NCBI GenBank assembly: GCA_002118135.1
Contig: BDIU01000036.1
Coordinates: 124,001-188,000, forward strand
DNA from: Trebouxia sp. TZW2008
Lineage: Eukaryota; Chlorophyta; Trebouxiophyceae; Trebouxiales; Trebouxiaceae
Length of the DNA stretch: 64,000 nucleotides
Direction: 5' to 3'
In this document: in pieces, positions 23,716 through 36,900 of the stretch
Position numbering within the stretch: position 1 is the stretch's first letter
Layout: each line of letters begins with the position of its first letter
The notes under the pieces: model-generated
Told to the model about the DNA's origin: nothing
Database searches by the model: none
The model's input: the letters and a program-made list of their open reading frames with translations, nothing else
Program-made: the position numbers and the translations under genes

Positions 23716-25751
23716 CTATGTTCCGGCCTGGGCTGCTTTGAGATCTCGCCCTTCCTGCAGAATGTTTTTGAGAAAGAACTCTCCTGCTTTGTATGATGAG
23801 CGCACCATTGGACCAGAAGCAACATACAGGAAGCCCATCTTCTCAGCCTCTGCTTGGTATGCAGCAAACATCTCAGGGGTGACATACTCTTCCACTGCCA
23901 TGTGTCGCTTTGTTGGCCTCATATACTGGCCCAGAGTAACTACATCCACCCCTGCATCACAGAAGGCACATTGAGAGGATATTGCCTCAATCTCTACATG
24001 CTGAAACAATTTCAATGACCAGCAGCGCCTAATAACGGCAGGCATGCAACGAGTGAAGCAAGTGCTGTAAGCCAAACTCTTAGGTGCCTTGTGCATTTCA
24101 CCCATGCCTATGGGGTCTGCCCTGCTGCAGCACGCTGATAGCGGTCAAAATGCAGAAGCATGTGTGAGAGGCAAGGCACATTGACAGGTAAGCCTAAGAT
24201 GTTTTTGGTCAAACAATCTGCACACGTCATCATTGGCATATTGCTTTGACAGCCTACACAAGCTGATCATGAGCAACATACCATTGTCACGAAGGGTTTG
24301 GAAAGCGTGAAGGACCTCGTGAGGCTGCTCTCCACAGCCCAGCATGATGGAGGTCTTGGTGACGCGCGCACCAGACTCCTTGGCCAGCTTCAGTGCTGCC
24401 ATTGACTGCTTCCAGTTTGCTCGTCTGTCACGGACTACAGATTGCAAGCTTTCCACCTGCAGCACAAAACATGCACATGTCAAATAGCTATGGGAAAGGC
24501 AAGAGGCTGCCACCTGCGCTGCCTCATGCCACTGTTCTTGCATGCAAACCCATTGAAGCCAAGTCATTTGCAGCAATGGTCGACCAAACCCATTGACATC
24601 CCCAAGTACACTTCTGTGGCAGATGCATTGGCAATCGCTGCAGTACTCACTGCTCACTGAATGCAAAAGGCAAGACCCAAGCGCATAAGTCTACTTGGGC
24701 ACTTTTCCTTCAGGACTACAAATTGCCAAACAGCACTGTAGCTAAATATTGCGCAACAGCATGTCGAAGTGAGGACATACCGTCTCTATGTTGTGAGCAT
24801 ATACATCTAGGCCAGAGGCTGCCACCAGCTTGATGGAGTCCTGGTTTCCAGCAAAGTCAGGAACCAGAGCCTCAACCAGCAGACGTCCCCCAGTCTCTGT
24901 TTTCAGCCCCCTAATGGTCTCAGCAATGTGGGCTGCACCACCGTCTGGCAAATCGTCTCTGTCCACAGATGTCAGCACCACATAGTCAATGCCCCAGTCA
25001 GCGACTGCCTTAGCAGTGTTGGCAGGCTCATTGGGGTCTAAGGGGGGCGGGGCGCGGGATGTCTTGACAGCACAGAAGCGGCAGCCCCTGGTGCATGTGT
25101 CGCCCATCAACATGATTGTGGCTGTTGCTGTCTGCTCCTCACCCCCACCCCAGCACTCTCCAATGTTTGGGCATCTTGCTTCCTCACAAACTGTATGAAG
25201 CTTGAGCTCCCGAAGCTTGGCTTTGATGCGGGTGTAATTTTCACCGCCAGGGACCTCGCGTTTCAGCCAGTCAGGCTTCCTTTTCTTTTCCTGCACAGAG
25301 CTGCTTTGTTCAGGACATTCAGGGCATTTGAGGCAGTGTGCAGCCAAAGCACAGCCCCTCAAAAGAGGAGCTGCACCAATATCAGGTGCTTTCAGGTGGA
25401 CTAGCTTACCTTCCATGTTGGGGCAGGCACAGAGTACTCTGCAGGATCTGATCCCGAGGCAAAATCAAAGAAACTAGGACCTGCGTCAGGAGAGCAAAAG
25501 TTTCAGCTTGTGAGCAGACTACAGTGTAGCAGAGCCAACTGCTTTGACACTGTAGGCTGAAGCACTTGAGCACTACCTGCTGCCAAGCGTTGGCGCAAAT
25601 GATCAACAGCGGCCGCACTGCTGCTGCTCGAGTCTGCTTGAGGTGCAGGTGCGGAGCTTGAGGCGTATTGGTGAGACAGTTGCCTAAACAAGGCCACAGG
25701 ATCACGACGAGCGCTACCTCTGCTCAAAATCGACGCAATTTCGCGCAACAT
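23716..25751 (-). CDS. LIP1: Lipoyl synthase, mitochondrial
   Basis: Radical SAM enzyme that inserts two sulfurs into protein-bound octanoyl groups, making the lipoyl cofactor of pyruvate and 2-oxoglutarate dehydrogenases and the glycine cleavage system. Five exons (25577-25751, 25410-25480, 24781-25290, 24282-24456, 23716-23951) give 388 residues. The first 40 or so residues are Arg/Ser/Ala-rich without acids at the start ([18 protein letters not shown]), which fits a mitochondrial transit peptide. Cluster ligands: auxiliary Cys117, Cys122 and Cys128 ([12 protein letters not shown]) and radical-SAM Cys148, Cys152 and Cys155 (CTRGCRFC). The C-terminal RSSY (361-364) supplies the serine ligand of the auxiliary cluster. 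All introns are GT-AG. The symbol follows plant naming; a plastid paralogue (LIP1p) is possible but the presequence and exon layout favour mitochondria. Confidence 0.95.
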
Positions 25752-26058
25752 GCCGCTTTATCTAGAGCTAATTTGCACTTATCATACACTTGCACTACGA
25801 AACTTGTACCAGATTCAAGCGCTACTAAAAATAGCAGTGAACCTTGCTGCTCCCATGCTGCACCACGTTGCTCAGCTGCAGCTGTTACTCAACTTCTCGC
25901 CTGACCTATCCCTGATCATCTTCTTCCTCGCTGCTGTGCTGCGTGTGTCGGAAAATTTGCAGTTGTCCGCAAGGCCCAGCCTTTGCCACACGATTGTTTT
26001 CCGCAAGCAAGGCGAGTTGTCTCCGACGAAAGTTGCTGCCTCCGGTGGTTCGGCGTGC
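25752..26058. promoter_or_regulatory. Shared 5' region of the divergent LIP1/WBP2-like pair
   Basis: 307 bases between opposite start codons. Both promoters must lie here. No clear motif can be named. Confidence 0.45.
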
Positions 26059-27196
26059 ATGGCTGCTAATCCGGCACTATCACCAACCGTTCAAGCAGGA
26101 GTGACCACACAGTTACCTGCCTTGTATGCGCAAGAGGTCGTTGCGCTCCAGAGAGACGGTATTGAGTTTGCCATAAGCGGCTTGCGGCATCAGGGCGGCA
26201 AGTGAGCACTGAGCGCAAATCTGCCCTGTGGCTTGTGACGAACCTGCGGGACCTGATCAAAGCTTTTCCGTTTCACAGGTGGTCCACAAGAGGCATCTTG
26301 TACCTGACAAACCTACGGCTGGTTTTCGTTGCAACAAAGGCAGATCCTGCGTCAGGTAATCATGCCTTACTTTGTTTTGCTTCTGGAGCCTACGTTCAAC
26401 CAAAGCATTGGACTTTGCTGCAGGTCTAGCGGCCTTTGAGCTGCCACTGGCATACATCCGCAAAGACAAGTTTAATCAACCCATTTTTGCCTGCAACAAC
26501 CTTTCAGGTATTATAGCACTCACGCCTTTTCGAATTGATACTGTGCGCTGTGCACTGCATATCTGACCTGACTACGTTGCAGGGGAGTGTTGGCCTGCAA
26601 CCTCTGGAGGAGGCCCTCAAGGCAATTTGCCCCCTCATGTATTTTCAATATACTTCAAAGAGGGCGGCGTGGGAACATTCCTTCCACTGTACTTCAGATT
26701 TGTAGAGATTGCTAGGGACAATCTGCAACAGCGTAAACAGCAGCCCTCTGCTCCACAACAGCTTGTTGCAACAGCGTAAGTCTCTTTCATGTGCTCACCT
26801 GCATGCATTGCAAGCTTGTGTGCTTGATGACTGCAGTCATCACCACCCACTGAGCCATTGCCCCGCCGTTCCTGTCAGAAGCAGCAGCCAATGGCCTGCA
26901 GGTTTCAAAATTACGCATTACATGTTTTGCCAAAGAAGCTTTCTGCCACCTGCTACTGTATGTCTTTGTTTGCAGCAAGATGATGCAGCTGCAACTGTGT
27001 CACATAGTCCCCCCTTGTTAATGGTCTGTCAGTTGGCGATTCCCCTTACATTGTGCTATTGTGCAGGTTTGTTGATCCCAGCGATCCATCAAAGCTGTAT
27101 TTGGCACAGCCCACAGAACCAGCTGCGTCCAACAGACCGTCAGCACCCAAATACGCTTCAAATTATGGTGTTGATGAGACCTATGAGGCCATGTAG
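26059..27196 (+). CDS. WBP2-like GRAM-domain protein
   Basis: Five exons (26059-26201, 26279-26355, 26424-26507, 26583-26775, 27067-27196) give 208 residues in one phase. The core (STRGILYLTNLRLVFVAT, then FELPLAYIRKDKFNQPIF and ACNNLSG) is the GRAM/PH-like fold of WW-domain-binding protein 2 relatives. The tail is Gln/Pro/Ala-rich (QQLVATAFVDPSDPSKLYL...PKYASNYG) and ends YEAM. The PPxY motifs that bind WW domains in animal WBP2 are not seen, so a shared role should not be assumed; GRAM domains often bind lipids or membrane proteins. The first exon is joined through a 77-base intron (26202-26278). Its sequence is also open, so intron retention would add residues, but the GRAM alignment favours splicing. 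Confidence 0.85.
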
Positions 27197-27764
27197 CTGC
27201 ACCCTATCGGTCTCAACAGAAGACTAGCTGCAGCTGTTCAATGTGATTGAGTTTGAATAGCATGTGATTTTGGTGTACCATATGGAGCAGTAAGCATGCA
27301 TACAGCTGCCACGCCTTTGATTGGCATGGCTCTGGCGTTGCTACCCTTTCACTCAGCAAGCAGCATATTTGTTGCTACTTCTGCGTTATTTTCAGGTGCT
27401 GTTGTTCTCAGGCTCTGTCTTTGTTGAGGTCGTTGGAGCTCTGTGCATGCAACACAAGTCTACAGCATTTGATTTGCCCCTGATGTGCCGCAGTAAACAT
27501 AAACGGTCTGCAATATAATGTTCAAACATTGTGCCTGTGCAGCATGCATGGTCTGCTGCAGCGCTGATCACATCAGGAAAGGGAACCATTGCCCAATGCT
27601 AAGTCTGCACAAGCAGTGATATGATGTAAATCTGTGTGAGCTATGTGTGCAGACTCCTGATAAATTGCATGCAAGCTGCATGCACTTATGCTGTCCCGGA
27701 ACTGAAAGCTTTTCATGGTCAACCAAGGACCCTGTGCTATCTGCATCACTTGTGATGTAAGTAT
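27197..27764. other. Intergenic between convergent WBP2-like and CSE1 genes
   Basis: 568 bases that should hold both 3' UTRs. No gene or repeat is seen. Confidence 0.5.
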
Positions 27765-30700
27765 TCAACTCAATGAAACTTGGGCGCTTTGTAGATATGT
27801 CTGCAGTTTTGGCTGCAGGTCAGCAGGCACATATTGCTGTATAAAATTGCTCACTTGACCATTGTGGCTGCGGCTGAAGGTGCCTAAACTGCTGGCCAAA
27901 AACCTTTTGCCATCTGGAATGTCTGACAGAACATCCTGCTCTGTAGGCGCAGCATTGTGCAAGGGAGCAAAGGACGCACTGTAGCCGCCATATTCACCCT
28001 CGTCTAGGTCCTCATTTTCTACAACACCATTTTGCAGTGCATCATCACCCTCTAATAAGCTGACAGTGCCAGACAACAGCTTGCCCCATAGTGTTGCAGC
28101 TGATGGCGTTTGCAGAGCTGGGCAATCAACCATTGCCTGCATTGCATCATGGGAAAGTGACTCAGTTTGCGGGTAAAGTCCTGACTGCTGAAACGTGTCA
28201 ACTGCATATTGTGTACAAGAATTTGACTGCCTTGCACGTCCAGTGTGGCTGATTCAATACAGCTTCTGACAGACTTGCATGATGACAGTTGACTGCACTG
28301 AATTGCTGGGCTTCAAAGCCTGGGAGGCAGCAGCTCACACACTTCATACACCAAGGGCTTCAAGAGATAACGCGAGCATCGCATCAGAGTATTGCATATA
28401 CTGTGCTGACTAATGCAGCGCTGATGGGTCAACTAGTGAGATACTGTCAGATCACAGACACAGCAGCTAAGAGGATGAGCTGTGTGTGCCTAGCAAGCAT
28501 TGTCATGGAGTGGATATCTCAGCTGTCATACAGCCAATGGTCAGCCACTTATCGGTTGAAAATGCACTTCTCACCAGTTTGTTGGACAAGTGTCAGCTCA
28601 CCTTTGTCATAGCTACAGCAACAACCTTCTGGTCATTGTGTCTGAAGTGCATGGCCTGCAGATTGGGTAGCCAGATCTGCTCCAGGACAGTGATAAACAA
28701 GTTTTGCTGGACAGCGTCCAAGCTTTGTTGTGCTTTGGATGCTCCCTCCAACACTATGAACAATGATGTGAAGTGGATGAAACCCCTGATGACTTTGGGT
28801 GATTTGGCCGCTTGCAGTCGATTCAGCATCAGTTGCCATATCTGCGAGTGCATCAATGCTTCAGCGCATGCAGACAAGTCCAGTCAAGAAAACATTGGCA
28901 ACTCATTTGCCTTACATCAACTTGAGCAGCAATGAATGCATGGGAAGACCTGGGTGCAAACAGCTGACACAGTATCTAATTAAGAGCAAGCAAGCTGCAT
29001 GGACACAAACTTCAGGGTGGTGAAGGCTCACTGTTGGCAGGTACTGTTGCAGGCCTTGTGGGCGAACATATGCCATCATAGAGTCTAGAAGCTTGAAGCC
29101 TTCATGGTCCAATGCCTTGCTGGCAAGCAACTTCTGAAAGACTCCTAGCAGTCCTTGCAGCTGATTGCCCGCAACTATCTTAGCTGCAGCCTTTGCCAAG
29201 TATGCCTGCAATGGCAAACATCACACTTGTGTAGAAAGAGTGTGAGCAGCATCCAACTTTGGCTCAGAGATTTGATGCCTGACAAACAGCATGCATGAAT
29301 TTGCTGTGCCGCAATGGCTGTGCTGCCATCACCAGTGAAAGCCAACCAGCACAGCTTACCTGCATGAGTCTGGTCAAGGCAGGCACATTGCCAGCTCGTT
29401 CCCAGAAAACAGGCGCTAGCAAGGGCTGGAAGAGGGACGCCATGTAGAAGGCAGGGAGCTCACCACGATGCAGCTCTATGAGCTGTGCAAATATCTGGAA
29501 CACATATGGATGAAACTCCTGCAAGGCACAAGTTGTCAGCAAATTGGCAAGGCCAAACCAAGACCCGTGCAAACAAGGTCAGCCAGACCAAAACAGCGCA
29601 GAGAAACGTCAGCATAGTTGGCAGAATGCTTGTGCATAACAATGATGAGAACCTTGCACATGAATAGCAGCACATTGCATTCTGCATCAGCATATACAAT
29701 GTATAAAAACATGCATGCGCATGTCACCTGGACATCTTGTGACAGCACATAGTTGAAAGGGGGTATAAGCATTTCCTCCAGCTTGTCAACCATGTTGGGG
29801 TCCTTGGCACAGCCCTGCTTGACCAGGGCTGCCACAGACTCAAACAGATAGTGGTTGAAGCCAGGCTGGGTTGGGTTCTGGATTACTCGCATCAGAATGC
29901 CCTGCTCTCCAGCAAGAGCTGACACACAGGATGGGATGGCTGGAGCTATCTGCACCCATACAGGACAAACATTGACGGGCTATACCATTGACAGGCTGAG
30001 CAAACATGGTGTTCCATTAGACTTGCTTTGCTTGCAATCCACAGCAGGGAACTCAGCAAGCTCTGCATAGCTTGCTAGAATTCAGTGGCCTGCTACATGT
30101 TGCTTTGTGCTTGAGCTGTCAAGAACTCACCTCTGGGCCCACAAAGTCTATGACTCTCATGATACATCTCATCACATACTCATTTTCAGCAGAGTCAGGT
30201 TTGCTGAAAGCTGCAAACAGTGCTGACAGCAATGGCTCCAGGACAGGTGCCAAGTCCTGGACCTGGAACCTCTGCTTGCCTCCTTCCTGTAAGACAGCAG
30301 GTACAACTGAAATACACATTCATACGCTGTCGTCCCCTCACGTGATCCGCATATGATAGTACAAAAACCATGCCCAAGCTGTGCGATAGGCACAACACTC
30401 AGGTCCTATGATTCGTGCACATGCTGCAGCTGCCTAGCTGCAGTGGGAAAAACAGGCTAGAACGCTGTGATATCTAAGTACTTTGTGCTGACTTACCTTC
30501 TGAGCTAATAATCTTTCAACTGCAACAGCAGCATATGTATGGACGACGTTTGAATCAGAGCCCATCAGTGTGACCAATCTCTGGAACACCTGCAAAGCAA
30601 TGGTCCGGTCAAAATCCAGATATGAGCTGTCACATGCCTGCAAAGCAGCTGCAATTTGTGCAATACTATGGATGAAGTGACACACCTGCACGCAGATGTC

Positions 30701-33168
30701 TTTGGGAACCTGGCTTCTGAACAGCGTCAGGTATTTCAGGGCATCTGCTTTGATGACAGGACGCTGATCCATCTGTGGTGATTGCAGTTCTGGCAAAATG
30801 TGCTGGTTGAAGAAATCCAATACGTTGACCAACTGGTTGGTGGTTGTAGCACCTTGTGCAGCTGTTTTGCCTCTGACTGTGAGAGCAAGCACTAGATAGA
30901 CTGCACAGTCTTTAGCCCTCCAGTTCTGATCAGGGTTCTGCCCATACTGCTGCAACATGCTGGTGACATAGCCAATGAAGAGCTGTGTGACCTGCAAAGA
31001 TAGCAGACCATATGAAGGACATGAGTGGGTTACATAGTACCCAATTCCTATTTCAGAACAAAATCCACAAGGTGTCAGTGCAGCCTGTGACATACGCAAT
31101 ATGCTGGCGCAAACATGTGATATGCAAGCCTTTCAGAGTATCAACAATTGAGAGAATGGTATTTACTGGTGAATACTTCAATATGACTTCTTGCGCTTTG
31201 CCGCCAATGTAAGCAATCCTCAAGCACATGCTCAAGCATCTGTCTTAGCCAGGGTCAGTCAAGGCAAGCAACAGGCCATGGTGACTTGCCTCAGTGCTAA
31301 ACTTGACTGTCAGACTTTTGACCAATTCAGCTGCAGCTCGCCGTCTGGTGTCTGAGTCACTGCCCTCTGTGTCGCGTCTGACATACTCAACCCAGTTCAG
31401 CTCAAACATTTCCTCATCGTCATCTCTCATCATCAAGTTTGGAATGACAATTTTCTCACATACTTGCTTCAGAACATCCTCGTTCTTGAATAGAGTGTAA
31501 TGCACGCCATTGGCCACTGTGGTCAGGAAGCGTATGGCATTCATAGCCAAGTTGTCCTGCAGATGTGCTGCACTTTGTGAAGCCACATGTGTCCCATCCA
31601 AATACAGGTAGATGTGGTGAGTTGCATGTTAATGCTTGACAGAAGTTCCTGCAGAGGATGCAGTGATGTAGGTAGCGCTTGACACTAGCTGTGTGTCACC
31701 AATCTGAACACCGTGCTGGGTTTGCGGTTATACCCTGGATGCAGGGGCTCAATAGCAAATGTTCAAACGGTTTGCATGACGTGTGTTATGAACAGCTGCA
31801 TACCTGTCCTGAACCCTGCTTGACAGCAATCAACAGGGTCCATACGTCCTGAACAAATGTCTGCAGGTAGTCTTTGAATTCCTCCTCATTCATTTCCATG
31901 AACAAGTTGATGTTCTGACACACTGCAGCCTTTACTGCGTCCAAAGGGCTTTGCTTGTCTGGATCCTTGTCTGCCAGCGCAGGATTGTCATAGGTGAGAT
32001 AGGTGTGAAATTCTGCAAACCATCCTTTCAAAGTGTCCTCCATGTCCTGCAAGACCATATGTGCAACCCTGAGAGCTTTTGTGGCTGGCTGATGTCACAT
32101 TGCAATGAGTCAAAATAGCTGAAGCACAGCATGGCAGGTGAGATCAAGATTCAGAAAACATTTTGAGGTTCACCTGAGTCAATCCTGGTGAATTTAATGA
32201 GTAGAATATTCTGCATACAAGCCTGATGTTTGACAGTATCTGCTTGCATTTGGCAATGTCTGCTGAGCTGCTTTGAAGTTCTGTGCTGAGTCTTCTGAGA
32301 CTCTCCCACAAGGGAACGATCAGCTGCTGAGAATACGACAACTCCTCATTCAATTTGCCAGTCATGAACTGGCTGCGATATCGCTTGTATATGGAATTCA
32401 GAGTTTCCAGCACGCCATTCATTGTGTTCACATCTGAATCCTTGAGCCTGTCAATGAGCTGAGGAAGTAGACCTTGCCAGCGTGCTGGAAAGTCATGCTC
32501 ACTGATGATTGAAAGTGCCTCACTTAGCTGGGCTCTGACAACAGGAGGCGTGCTGAGCATGAGACCTGTGATGAGGCCTTTGATTTGCTCCTGCGCATCG
32601 GTATGACTCAGTGCACAAATGTAATGCCAACATTACGCATGCAGACCGAAGAGGACACAAACCTTCTCAGCAACTGGGAGAGGCGCAAGATCTGAGTCAC
32701 TATGTGGAGCCTGCAGTGGCACATCTTGTTAACACGCAGACTGACAAACTCCCTGGTGGTCAGATGCAGCATGAACGTACCCAGCGAGGACGAACATGGT
32801 TCTTGAAGTTGACAGCAGCAGCCTGTCGCACTTCAATCGGGGCCTCCGAGGCAATCAGCTGTGATCAGACAGATTGCAGTTAAGTCTCTGCCACGCGCAG
32901 CTGAACACCGCTATGTATACACATGTCGTGTGCCAAAATCTCAGACAGTACCTTCAGTACAGTGATGCCATAGTCGGGCTGCGCAGATGCGCTTTTGAGC
33001 TGGACTTCAGCTGCTCTGATCTTTGCCTGCACCAGATTGTGCAAAGTTAACGCAATCGAGCAAGCAACCCGAAATGTGCGTCAAAGTAACAAGCTTGGAT
33101 CTTACAAGATCGGGGCTGAGAGTCTGCAGGAAACAGTCAGCCAAGGCTTTGACGTGAGGCTCGTTCAT
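27765..33168 (-). CDS. CSE1: Exportin-2 (importin-alpha re-exporter)
   Basis: Karyopherin-beta that returns importin-alpha to the cytoplasm in complex with Ran-GTP. Fifteen exons (33106-33168, 32952-33026, 32781-32858, 32663-32710, 32174-32590, 31804-32046, 31290-31556, 30686-30991, 30497-30589, 30131-30286, 29728-29949, 29360-29518, 29032-29205, 28602-28841, 27765-28136) are each a multiple of three and give 970 residues, against 971 for human CSE1L. Recognisable blocks: EVRQAAAVNFKNHVRPRW near the N-terminus, MNGVLETLNSIYKRYRSQF, VRRDTEGSDSDTRRRAA, YLTLFRSQVPKD, NVVHTYAAVAVERLL, and the C-terminal VPADLQPKLQTYLQSAQV. The protein is made of HEAT repeats. The intron after exon 7 starts GCAAGT. 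All introns lie in phase 0, unlike the neighbouring genes. Confidence 0.96.
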
Positions 33169-33972
33169 AGTAAGCAGCGGGGTTGAGCTTCAGGCAAACG
33201 AGCAAGGCTGAATCCACGGTATCAAATGGACGATTAGGTGTCGCAATAGTACGTCAGATGACTGCCACAGGACCGCCGAGTAGCCAAGCGTACCCGCTTC
33301 AAGTTGCAGGCCTGCATGTAGCTTGACGGACTGACTCATTGAATTGAGAGTCTGTTCATCTTCTTCACGCATTTTAGCATGCATCAGTACAGTAAGTGGC
33401 AAGTCGCTTGCATCAAGTTTCGTTATGAAGGAAATGCATGAAAAACTATGCGTCTTCGGTTGCAGCTGCCGGGCCTTGACCCAAAAGTTGGCAAGAATCG
33501 TGGGTGGCGCACGTTGCCATATAGCTGTGCAAATTGGCAAGCTGAAGACATCTTGCCATCTGAAACGTCTCAAAAGCGAATGCGATAATACTGTCGTTTC
33601 TTGTAGGGCTGCGCGTGCGCTCTCGCTTGTTGACAATCTGCATGTTTATTTTCACATGCACCACCATGTGGCAGCAGCATGCATGATTTAGTATCAATTA
33701 TTACAAGTCAACACAGCCCAAGCTAAGGGAAAAGCACTTAGCGTCACCAGACGCCTGCGCTTGTCAGCATGCGTCTGGATGCGCAGGCGTTCTGTACCAG
33801 AACCTGATCTCGCGGTGGAATCCGCAGCTATCCTGTGCGCTGCTGAAAAAGTTCATATACTTTGCTACACTTTAAAAGCTGCTTGCGCACCCCGTGTGTC
33901 CTGATTGTCGGCATCTTCGAGAGAGCAGATCTACTTTGCAGTGTTCTGGTTGCACCCGAAGACGTGTCAGAC
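33169..33972. promoter_or_regulatory. Shared 5' region of the divergent CSE1/dynein pair
   Basis: 804 bases between opposite start codons. It includes a minus-strand open frame of 148 codons (33190-33636) with no recognisable motif and no ATG-supported family match, probably chance. The promoter role is inferred. Confidence 0.45.
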
Positions 33973-36900
33973 ATGCCCGGAAATCTACCGGCGGTGTCAG
34001 ATGCGAAATCTGCACAAGCCGACAGCGGCAACAGAGGCGACAATTTGCATGTCCCAACCCCGGAAAGCCCGCTATGGTATCCACAGGTGTCCAGATCAGG
34101 ACAACAGGGCTTTGGCAGTGCTTTACCCAAGTTTGGCTTGTCGTCAGGAACCAGCCAGTCTGGTGCAGCAGACGCAGGCCTTTACACTGCAGAGACTCTA
34201 CCTTCTCTGGAGCAATTTGAACTGCCACTACTAAAGACACAGCAGGTTGTAAAGTTGCTGGCCCTGAGTATATCCAAGTCATAGCACAGCTTGGCCACCT
34301 GCTGACTCACTGCAAGCTGTGGCATCTTTCAGGGGCGTACAACATCGCCAACAAAGCTGTCCAAGAGCTGGAAGATCCGATCTGACTCTGCCAAAGCACC
34401 AAAGCAGACAAAGGCAGCAAAGATCGCCAAACTTGATGAGCAGCAAGGTGACGAGGAAAGCCTGTTGCCAGCTGTGCCATCAGTCAACAGCGTGTCTGCC
34501 AGCAGCACGCTTGACACACACCCAGAGATCCGTACAGCAAATGATGTGGTCGAGTTCTATGCCAAGTATGGGCAGGACAGTCCTGTCAAATTCTTCTACT
34601 GCAACAGGTAGCACACCCACAAAAAGATGCAAAATCAGAAACTGTGTAAAGCTCGGGCTGTTATGCTTTGCCTGCATCAAATGCATGTCAACCAACATAC
34701 ACCTCTTCCTAGCTTGCGCCTGTCTTGCTCTTTTAGCTGTCACCTCAAAGCAGTCAGAGATTGCATGGCTTTTGCTTACTTTTGCTGCCGCGAACGTGCA
34801 CGGGACCTGCGACTATGAGCCTTATGCATTACAGACGGCTACTTGCATTCTGTAAAGTAGCAACCTTGTGCAAGCACTCATGTACAGATGCTGAGTCATG
34901 ACACACGCTGTTGTTTTCATGACGCCTGGTTTCCGCAGGGCACCTGCAGGAGTCCTGTTCAGGCCATATGACTTGGTGGTCACCACTCGTGAGGAAGTGG
35001 GGCCTGAGTACTTCACCATTTCAGCCACTGGAGTGATGCACATCAAAAAGGGTGAACAGTCAGCCTTTACCAGCCTAGGAGACTGGATGAAGGATGAGGC
35101 AATGTTCAACTTGATCAGCAAGATCAAGTACTTTAGAACATACCTTATTGGCAGATGCTTTCGGCGCTGGCACAAGGTATGTATGCTTTGGCTGCCATCA
35201 GCATGTACACATGGCATGCTATTGTGCAGTTCCTGCCAGACCGTGAAGGATTTGAACAGATGCTAATGCATCACAGCACAGCTGTAACCCTGGGTGCATC
35301 AGCAATGAAGTGAGAGGCCTTGCATGTGTGTTTGCATCTCTGCTAAAGCAGCCATCTGCATTCCGCATGACTGCTCATGTAGCGAATTGACTGCAGGAAG
35401 TAAGGAGGAAACTGTTTGCCCGAGTGCGCCAAAGTGTCTGTAGCAAGCTTTTTCTGGCAAAGCCAACTTTTTGCCAGCACCTAGTGGAGATCAATCAGTT
35501 TGTGAGCGATGTCAGCCAAGTGAAGATGTCGTACTGCAACTCCAATCACCTGTACCAGTTGGAGGAGTACTCTGACCTGCAAGTGGTGACTAGGGAGCAG
35601 AAAGCCAAGCCTGCTCTTGAGTCCACATCAGAGAAAGTGCAGCAGGTGATACGGCTTGCATGCTGAGTCATGCCCATGAGGATTACGTCATGCTTGGTTG
35701 CAAAAATAAAAACTTGCAGCTGCTGAATGCAACAATATCCAACAGCAGAGAACATGGTCTCATTCTGCAGCATCTGTGAATTATGTCACTACCTTGGTCA
35801 GCCCCGTGTTCGGCCTATGCAAGCTGCTCTAGAATTGTCAAGCAGGACTTGCTGGATCAATTTGCCACTTTGAAGGCCTTCTGAGCCTTGACACTTATTG
35901 CCATGCACAGATTGTTGAGCGGGTCTGCAAGGAGGCCCAGAAGCAAGCTCGCATCTACCAAGAAAGTATCAGGGATATGGCTGAGCTTGATGACACAACT
36001 GGTGTTGAGCTGTTTCAAGGCAGAGACAGTGGCAAGGCCCGTAGCATGATGGCCATCAAGGCTGAGAAGATCCAGCGCGCCAAGTAAGCCTCAATTCGTG
36101 ACACCGCCTTTTGCCACTTGCTCATTCAGTCACAGCTTCACTGCAAGGCAGAGCACCTTGCAAGCTGATCATGCGGTCCAAGTCATAGGCTCAAAACCAG
36201 CCTGCAGCAAGGCAGAGTGCCTTGCAGGTTGACTGTTCAGTCAAAGCTTGATTGCAAGGCAAAGCACCTTGCAGGCTGATCATGCAGGCACAGTCACAGG
36301 CTCAACCGCATCCTGCAGCAAGGCAGAGTGCCTTGCAGGCTGATCATTCAGTCAAAGCTTGATTCGCCGCAGAGCACCTTGCAGGCTGCTCATGCAGTCA
36401 CGGTCACAGGCTCAATCCCAGCATGCAACAGATATGAACTCATTGGCACAAATTCCAAAGCCAAGGGTGCTGAGCTGCTGAGTCTCATGTTGCATACCTC
36501 AACCAGCAATTCTACTGTTTACATAAATCTTTCTAAAGATAGAGGCCTGCAACAACCAGGACCTGTGAAGATACAGAGGCTTCTGTCAGCGTGATATGTA
36601 CACATCATGTTCTGCCAAGCGGGATTCATAGGGTTGCAAGTCAGCTGTATCTGAGCATGCTAAATTCCTTCGTGGAAGATATGAATTTGAGCATGCTGAC
36701 TTGTGCAGGACATACAAGCGTGTCATGGAGGAGGCTGCAATGCTGGGCAGCTTCATCCGTTTGGTGGATTACATGCTTGTAGAAGCCCTTGTTGACCGCA
36801 CTATTGGCTCTGTTGAGGAGATTGTTGCCATGTTGGAGGCACCTAGAGCCAGTGCAGAAAAGACCCACAAGGTAGGTATTCTGATGCATGGTAGGATTTG

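Noticed and set aside
26202..26278. Retained intron as coding sequence in the WBP2-like gene
   Set aside because: Open by chance; splicing restores the GRAM start (GGKWSTRG) and has proper GTGAGC and ACAG ends.
33190..33636. 148-codon minus-strand open frame between CSE1 and the dynein gene
   Set aside because: No family motif, opens without a supported ATG context, and lies in the shared promoter. Kept only as a note.
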